NCBI GenBank assembly: GCA_014654775.1
Contig: JACVZW010000007.1
Span: forward strand, 322,580 to 386,579
Reading direction: 5' to 3'
DNA from: Paracoccaceae bacterium
GTDB lineage: Bacteria > Pseudomonadota > Alphaproteobacteria > Rhodobacterales > Rhodobacteraceae
Length of the DNA stretch: 64,000 nucleotides
Shown here: positions 59,343-64,000 of the stretch, piece after piece
How the letters are laid out: each line of letters begins with the position of its first letter
How positions within the stretch are numbered: position 1 is the first letter of the stretch
The notes under the pieces: generated by a model
What the model saw: only the letters and a program-made list of their open reading frames with translations
Told to the model about the DNA's origin: nothing
Database searches by the model: none
Made by a program: the position numbers and the translations under genes

Positions 59343-60376
59343 TCCTTGTCCTTGCGATGGCGGGCGCGCTGTGGGGGATCGGGGCGCTGATGAAGGTCCC
59401 GGTGCGGCTGCGGCTGGGGATGATCCTGATGCTGTGGCTGGGCGTGGTGGGGCTGCATCTGCTGCTGCCGGACGGGCATCCGCTGCGCGTCTCGACCGGG
59501 GGCGAGGCGCGGGTCTGGCTGGCCTTGGGCGTGGTGGCGGGGATTGTGTTGGGCTATCGCGGGCTGGTGTCCCGGCTGCGCGCCAAGGCGGCACCGACGA
59601 AGGTGCCCGCGCCTTCGGGGGCCTTCCGTCCGGCCGAGCTGGACCGCTATGCGCGGCACATCATCCTGCGCGAGATTGGCGGGCCGGGGCAGAGAAAGCT
59701 GAAGGATTCCAAAGTTTTGGTCATTGGCGCAGGGGGCCTTGGATCGCCTGCGCTGATGTATCTGGCGGGGGCGGGGGTGGGCGTTCTTGGCCTTGTCGAT
59801 GATGACATGGTGGATGGGTCGAACCTGCAGCGGCAGATCATCCATGCCGATGCGCGGATCGGGATGCCCAAGGTCTTTTCCGCCGAGATCGCGCTGCGCG
59901 CCATCAACCCTTTCATCGAGATCCGCCCCTATAGGCGGCGGCTGGATCAGGAGACGGCGCGCGCTCTGTTTGCCGATTATGACCTGATCCTTGACGGGAC
60001 GGACAATTTCGACACGCGCTACATGGTCAACCGCGTGGCGGTGGAGATGGGTAAGCCCCTGATTTCAGGGGCGATCACGCAATGGGAGGGGCAGGTGTCG
60101 CTGTTTCATCCCGCGCAGGGCGGGCCCTGTTATGAATGCGTCTTTCCCACCCGCCCGGCCCCCGGCATGGTGCCAAGCTGCGCCGAGGCGGGGGTGGCGG
60201 CGCCGCTGCCCGGGGTGATCGGGTCGATCATGGCGATGGAGGCGGTGAAGCAGATCACCGGGGCGGGCGAGACGCTAAAGGGCCGATTGATGATCCATGA
60301 CGCGCTTTTTGCCGAGACGCGGGTGATTTCGGTCAAGCGCCGGGCCGACTGCCCGGCCTGCGGCGCAAGCACCTGA
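59339..60376 (+). CDS. Membrane-anchored HesA/MoeB/ThiF family adenylyltransferase
   Basis: A 345-residue E1-like enzyme. The first 80 residues hold two or three hydrophobic segments ([53 protein letters not shown]). The ThiF/MoeB domain follows: [51 protein letters not shown], with zinc cysteines in CYECVFP and CPACGAS. It adenylates a ubiquitin-like sulfur carrier (MoaD or ThiS), but neither is encoded here. The membrane part is unusual compared with soluble MoeB. It overlaps dut (ATGA). Confidence 0.88.
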   Translation: MILVLAMAGALWGIGALMKVPVRLRLGMILMLWLGVVGLHLLLPDGHPLRVSTGGEARVWLALGVVAGIVLGYRGLVSRLRAKAAPTKVPAPSGAFRPAELDRYARHIILREIGGPGQRKLKDSKVLVIGAGGLGSPALMYLAGAGVGVLGLVDDDMVDGSNLQRQIIHADARIGMPKVFSAEIALRAINPFIEIRPYRRRLDQETARALFADYDLILDGTDNFDTRYMVNRVAVEMGKPLISGAITQWEGQVSLFHPAQGGPCYECVFPTRPAPGMVPSCAEAGVAAPLPGVIGSIMAMEAVKQITGAGETLKGRLMIHDALFAETRVISVKRRADCPACGAST

Positions 60377-60414
60377 GAACGCTGCATTTACCGGGGCCAA
60401 GAGGCGAAAACGGC

Positions 60415-60463
60415 TGTGCCCTGTTCTGTGCCGCCTTTTGTGCAGCAAACTGTGGCCACGCAC
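60415..60463 (+). repeat. TGTGCC 12-base-phased intergenic repeat, copy 4
   Basis: TGTGCCCTGTTC, TGTGCCGCCTTT, TGTGCAGCAAAC, TGTGGCCACGCA. It starts 39 bases after the ThiF-type gene stop on the same strand. The left flank GAACGCTGCATTTA (60378) and GAAAACGG (60406) match copy 3. ATTTAACCATC follows at 60479, similar to a CtrA half-site (TTAACCAT). Confidence 0.85.
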
Positions 60464-60585
60464 GCGGCAGGAAGGAAGATTTAACCATCTTTGCCCCCCG
60501 ATTCGGCATCGCCTTCTCTGGACAGGACCGGGACCGCACAGCATAGTCTGCGGCCAGAATGGATGATCCAACGGGGAGAAAACCG

Positions 60586-61389
60586 ATGACGCTGACTGCA
60601 TGGGCCACCGGAGTGACGAGCGCCCTGACGCTGACCCTTGGCCTGACCGCCACCGCCTTTGCGCAGGACGTGCCCGATCTGGGCGGGCGCGAGGTTGTGG
60701 TGGTGACCGAGAACGCCTATCCGCCGCTGCAATTCCTCGACAAGGACGGCAATGCGATCGGCTGGGAATATGATGCCATGGCCGAGATCGCCAAGCGGCT
60801 GAACATCACCGTCAAGTACGAGAACATCTCGTGGGATGCGATGATCCCGGCAGTGTCGGAAGGCCAGTTCGACCTTGGCATGACCGGCATCACGATCCGT
60901 GACGACCGCAAGGACAAGGTGGATTTCTCGGACGCCTATATGCGGTCGGAAATGCTGATGATGGTGCGGGGCGATGAGGAGCGGTTCACCGACGCGGCCT
61001 CTTTCGCGGCCAATGCCGATCTTCTGATGGCGGCGCAGCCGGGCACGACGCCCTTCTATGTGGGCGTCTATGAGGTGCTGGACGGCAACGAGGAAAACCC
61101 GCGCATCGTGAAGTTCGAAACCTTTGGCGCGGGGCTTGAGGCGCTGCGCGCGGGCGACGTGGATCTTGTCCTGTCCGACAGCACGGCGGCGAACGGCTAT
61201 GTGTCGGCCTCGGACGGCGGGCTGAAGATCATCGGCGAAGCGCTGGGGGCCGAGGATTTCGGCTTCATCTTCCCCAAGGGGTCCGACCTTGTCGCGCCGA
61301 TCAACGCGGCGATTGCCAGCATGAAGGCGGATGGCACGCTGGACGCGCTGAACACCAAGTGGTTCCTTGAATACAAGATGGGCGAATGA
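60586..61389 (+). CDS. Amino-acid ABC transporter substrate-binding protein (family 3)
   Basis: A 267-residue periplasmic binding protein for a polar solute, probably an amino acid. Signal with cleavage at [11 protein letters not shown]_bac_3 marks: [67 protein letters not shown] precedes ATG 60586. A strong hairpin terminator lies between it and the permease gene, so more binding protein than permease is expected. Confidence 0.92.
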   Translation: MTLTAWATGVTSALTLTLGLTATAFAQDVPDLGGREVVVVTENAYPPLQFLDKDGNAIGWEYDAMAEIAKRLNITVKYENISWDAMIPAVSEGQFDLGMTGITIRDDRKDKVDFSDAYMRSEMLMMVRGDEERFTDAASFAANADLLMAAQPGTTPFYVGVYEVLDGNEENPRIVKFETFGAGLEALRAGDVDLVLSDSTAANGYVSASDGGLKIIGEALGAEDFGFIFPKGSDLVAPINAAIASMKADGTLDALNTKWFLEYKMGE

Positions 61390-61410
61390 TCCCTTTCGCC
61401 AGTGACATCG

Positions 61411-61441
61411 AGGCCCCGGAGGCAATGCCGGGGCCTTTTTC
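61411..61441 (+). terminator. Rho-independent terminator after the binding-protein gene
   Basis: AGGCCCCGG, loop AGGCAATG, CCGGGGCCT followed by TTTTTC. A 9-bp GC stem plus T tract, 22 bases after the stop and 31 bases before the permease start: probably an attenuating terminator inside the operon. Confidence 0.85.
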
Positions 61442-61471
61442 ATATCGGCCTTTCCCTTGGGGGCCTGTCGC

Positions 61472-62269
61472 ATGACGCCGAATCCGCTGCCGGAGAAGGA
61501 TTTTCCGTGGTGGCTTGTCCTCGTGTCCGGGGTCGGGCTGTGGCTGTTCTACGAGGTGCTGGCCAACCCGGAGTATTCCGCCGTGCTGTCCACCCTGACC
61601 AAGGGCATCTGGATCACGGTGATGGTGTCGGTGGTGGCCTATCTGGGGGCCTGCCTTCTGGGGCTGGCGCTGGCGGTGGGCTGCCTGTCGCGGTTCCTGA
61701 TCCTGCGTCAGCTGTGCCGTCTGTATATCGAGGTGATGCGGGGCGTCCCGATCATCGTGCTGCTCTTGTACGTGGCCTTTGTGCTGTCGCCCTTGGCGGT
61801 GGCGGGGATCAATGCGGTGCTGGAGCCGTTGGGGGCGGAGCCTGTACGCACGCGGGATTTCCCGCTACTGTGGCGGGCGGTGCTGGCGCTGGTTCTGGCC
61901 TATGCGGCCTTTCTGGCCGAGATTTTCCGCGCGGGCCTGCAGGCGGTGGACAAGGGGCAGGTGGAGGCGGCGCAGGCACTTGGCCTGAACGGGTGGCAGC
62001 GGTTCCGCCACATCACCTTTCCGCAGGCCTTTCGCATGATCCTGCCGCCCTTGGGCAATGATTTCGTGGCGATGGTGAAGGACAGTTCGCTGGTGTCCGT
62101 GCTGGGCGTGGGGGACATCACGCAATTGGCCAAGGTCACGGCGGCGGGGAATTTCAAGTATTTCGAAACCTACAACGTGGCCGCGCTGATCTATCTGACC
62201 ATGACGATCGGGCTTTCGCTGATGATGCGGCGGCTGGAGTTGCGGCTTAAGGCGCGCGAGACGCGCTAA
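61472..62269 (+). CDS. Amino-acid ABC transporter permease (HisM/GlnP type)
   Basis: A 265-residue permease. [20 protein letters not shown] begins the His/Glu/Gln/Arg-type module, with [19 protein letters not shown] and the EAA loop [20 protein letters not shown]. Five to six helices. No ATP-binding partner gene is adjacent; it must be shared or encoded elsewhere. The 3' end overlaps the convergent MerR gene by 4 bases. Confidence 0.92.
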   Translation: MTPNPLPEKDFPWWLVLVSGVGLWLFYEVLANPEYSAVLSTLTKGIWITVMVSVVAYLGACLLGLALAVGCLSRFLILRQLCRLYIEVMRGVPIIVLLLYVAFVLSPLAVAGINAVLEPLGAEPVRTRDFPLLWRAVLALVLAYAAFLAEIFRAGLQAVDKGQVEAAQALGLNGWQRFRHITFPQAFRMILPPLGNDFVAMVKDSSLVSVLGVGDITQLAKVTAAGNFKYFETYNVAALIYLTMTIGLSLMMRRLELRLKARETR

Positions 62270-62652
62270 GCGTCGGGGGGCAGGCGGGAAAGTTCCTCTT
62301 CCGCCGTGGCGCGCAGGCTGCGCAGGTCTTCCTTGGCGGCGGTGAGGTCGGTGATCTGGCGATCCAGCGCGTCAAGCTGGCGGTCGGCGAGTTTGAGCCA
62401 GGTTTCCAGCTGCGGCCGCGTGCCCTTTTGGCGGTAGATCAGCAGCCATTGGCGGATTTCTTCAAGGCTGAAGCCAAAGCGGCGGCCGCGCAGGATGAGC
62501 GTCATGCGCGCCACCTCGCGCGGGCCGTAAAAGCGGGCGCGGCCTTCCTTTTCGGGCTGCAGCAGTTCGATATATTCGTAATAGCGCAGGGTGCGCGGCG
62601 TCACGTCGAACCGGGCGCACATCTCCTTGAAGCTGAGGCGGGTGTCGGACAT
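62266..62652 (-). CDS. MerR family transcriptional regulator
   Basis: A 128-residue regulator. The winged helix is [20 protein letters not shown] followed by [14 protein letters not shown]; the C-terminal half is a dimerising coiled coil ([20 protein letters not shown]). There are no cysteines in the effector region, so metal sensing is unlikely. GGAG precedes ATG 62652. It diverges from the two thioesterase genes, which may be its targets. Confidence 0.92.
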   Translation of the reverse strand: MSDTRLSFKEMCARFDVTPRTLRYYEYIELLQPEKEGRARFYGPREVARMTLILRGRRFGFSLEEIRQWLLIYRQKGTRPQLETWLKLADRQLDALDRQITDLTAAKEDLRSLRATAEEELSRLPPDA

Positions 62653-62781
62653 GGGGCATCTCCTTGGCTGGAGCATAGGCCGATGAGGCCTTTGGCGCAA
62701 CGAATTGCCGCGAGGGAAAGGCCGGGCCGGGGTTGCGCTTGGGCGGCGGGGCGCGATTATGGGGGCGGAAGGGGTTTGGCA

Positions 62782-63228
62782 ATGTCTGACGTTACGGCAG
62801 AGGCAGTGGTCGCGCTGGCGCGGCGGTTCATCGAGGCGATCCCCCATTCGCGGGCGCTGGGGATGCGGCTGGAAAGCCTTGGCGAGGGGAAGGTCGTGAT
62901 GACCATGCCCTATGACGCGCGCTTTGTGGGCGATCCGGCGACGGGCGTGCTGCACGGGGGCGCGGTGTCGGCGCTGATGGATACGGCCAGCGGGGCGGCG
63001 GTGATGTGCCATCCGTCGGCCCCTGTCTCGACCGCGACGCTGGACCTGCGGATCGACTATTTCCGCGCGGCGACGCCGGGGCAGGCGATCACGGCGCGGG
63101 CGGACTGCTATCACGTGACGCGGTCGGTGGCCTTTGTCCGGGTGACGGCGACGGATGAGGACGAGACCCGCCCGGTGGCGGCGGCGACGGGGGCCTTCAC
63201 GCTGGATCGGCCGAGGGGGGTGGAATGA
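62782..63228 (+). CDS. PaaI family hotdog thioesterase
   Basis: A 148-residue hotdog-fold acyl-CoA thioesterase. [20 protein letters not shown] contains the HGG of the PaaI active site; [18 protein letters not shown] follows. The stop overlaps the ATG of a second, diverged thioesterase gene. Substrate is unknown. Confidence 0.9.
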   Translation: MSDVTAEAVVALARRFIEAIPHSRALGMRLESLGEGKVVMTMPYDARFVGDPATGVLHGGAVSALMDTASGAAVMCHPSAPVSTATLDLRIDYFRAATPGQAITARADCYHVTRSVAFVRVTATDEDETRPVAAATGAFTLDRPRGVE

Positions 63229-63725
63229 CCCGCGAGAGGCTGGAACCCGTGCAGGTGATCAAGCAGCGGCGTGACGGGGCGCTGAAGGCGTTGCTGTCGG
63301 GGGTGCCCTATATCCAGTATCTGGGCATCCAGTTCGACCGCCGGGGAGATGAATTGACGGCGATCCTGCCGTTTGACGAAAAGCTGATCGGGAACCCATC
63401 CCTGCCCGCCTTGCATGGCGGCGTGACGGCGGCCTTCCTTGAGGTGGCGGCGATCATCGAGTTGTCGTGGTCGATCCTGTGGGAAGAGATGGAGGCGGGC
63501 AAGCTCGACCCCGCCGCGATTGCGGACAGGCCGCTGCGCCTGCCCAAGACGATCGACTTCACGGTGGATTATCTGCGCACGGGCCTGCCGCGCGACGCCT
63601 ATGCGCGGGCGCGGGTGAATCGGTCGGGACGGCGCTATGCGAGCGTGCATGTGGAAGCGTGGCAGGACAACCGCGCGAAGCTGTTTGCGCAAGGCACCGG
63701 GCATTTCCTGATGCCAGAGGCATAG
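63225..63725 (+). CDS. PaaI family hotdog thioesterase, second
   Basis: A 166-residue hotdog protein translationally coupled (ATGA) to the previous gene. [20 protein letters not shown] is the active-site helix; [20 protein letters not shown] the strand after it. The insert between them ([20 protein letters not shown]) distinguishes it from its neighbour, so the two may form a hetero-oligomer or act on different acyl-CoAs. Confidence 0.88.
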   Translation: MTRERLEPVQVIKQRRDGALKALLSGVPYIQYLGIQFDRRGDELTAILPFDEKLIGNPSLPALHGGVTAAFLEVAAIIELSWSILWEEMEAGKLDPAAIADRPLRLPKTIDFTVDYLRTGLPRDAYARARVNRSGRRYASVHVEAWQDNRAKLFAQGTGHFLMPEA

Positions 63726-63921
63726 GTCGCCGCCGATCTGGGCGGGCGACCTTGGGTTGGTGGCGTCTGGGACAGCATCAGCAGAAGACGCGGGCGGTTT
63801 TCCGGTGGCCATGCAGGACAGGTGGCGCGGTTCTTGCTGATGCCGCGATTCCGCTAAAATGGGGATGACGCGCGCCGTTCACGCAGCAGTAGACCTTTCA
63901 ACTGCCATTGGAGATCTCTTG

Positions 63922-64000
63922 ATGCGTTTTCGTTTTGCCCTGGCTGGGGCTGCGCTTTGCGCGGCGCTGGTCGGCCCCGGCGCGATCCGCCCTGCCCTTT
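63922..64000 (+). CDS. N-terminus of a secreted protein (cut by window end)
   Basis: ATG 63922, with GGAGA 9-13 bases upstream, opens a signal peptide (MRFRFALAGAALCAALVG) that stays open to the end of the window. Product unknown. Confidence 0.55.
   Translation, partial: MRFRFALAGAALCAALVGPGAIRPAL

Noticed and set aside
1-64000. CRISPR array
   Set aside because: Repeats found are dispersed or palindromic intergenic elements; there is no series of equal repeats with equal unique spacers and no cas gene.

Overview
The window is chromosomal DNA from a high-GC alphaproteobacterium, most likely of the Rhodobacteraceae (Rhodobacter/Tabrizicola/Gemmobacter-like). The clues are the gene content and order (murJ-glnD-LpoA-like-rsmI-yraN-gshB, RpoHII beside cobU, coaBC-dut-ThiF), class I lysyl-tRNA synthetase, and intergenic repeats of a kind common in that family. 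No rRNA, tRNA, CRISPR array or prophage was seen. Almost all the sequence is coding, and no gene-free stretch clearly exceeds 300 bases. All calls come from reading the sequence; no database search was run.

Layout. 1-16.6 kb is core: a serine hydrolase, the ycjX/ycjF pair, truA, a SulP permease, a flavin-type split-barrel protein, a large beta-helix protein, lysK, terB-like, dacB, nadD and ettA. 16.6-18.1 kb holds a REP/RAYT unit, a DUF2892 membrane protein behind a probable SqrR/BigR operator, and a cold shock gene. 18.2-28.4 kb is catabolic: a lipase-like hydrolase, a class II aldolase, a phosphodiesterase coupled to a Dpp-type ABC transporter, a CocE/NonD hydrolase and a frameshifted small gene. 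28.5-40.8 kb is a quaternary-amine island: choline sulfatase, a GMC (choline-dehydrogenase-like) oxidoreductase, and a carnitine/gamma-butyrobetaine operon (CaiD-like hydratase, ADP-forming acyl-CoA ligase, acyl-CoA dehydrogenase, SDR, carnitine dehydrogenase-thioesterase fusion, BKACE) with a divergent CdhR/GlxA-type regulator. 41-64 kb is core again: trpS, murJ, glnD, rsmI, yraN, gshB, comM, a GST, cobC/cobU, rpoHII, chaN, coaBC, dut, ThiF, an amino-acid uptake pair, a MerR regulator and two hotdog thioesterases.

How the genes work together. The island can be read as several feeders into glycine betaine: choline-O-sulfate to choline (BetC), choline towards betaine aldehyde (GMC enzyme), gamma-butyrobetaine to carnitine as CoA thioesters (ligase, dehydrogenase, hydratase), and carnitine to 3-dehydrocarnitine, betainyl-CoA and glycine betaine (LcdH, BKACE, fused thioesterase). 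cobU overlaps a probable RpoE promoter that drives rpoHII, the second tier of the singlet-oxygen/heat response.

The most unusual non-coding signal is a dispersed intergenic element with TGTGCC-type hexamers every 12 bases. It occurs four times (10.2, 17.3, 40.8 and 60.4 kb), always 3' of a gene and on that gene's strand. Its strand also flips where the G/C strand bias of the window appears to flip. I do not recognise it as a described family.
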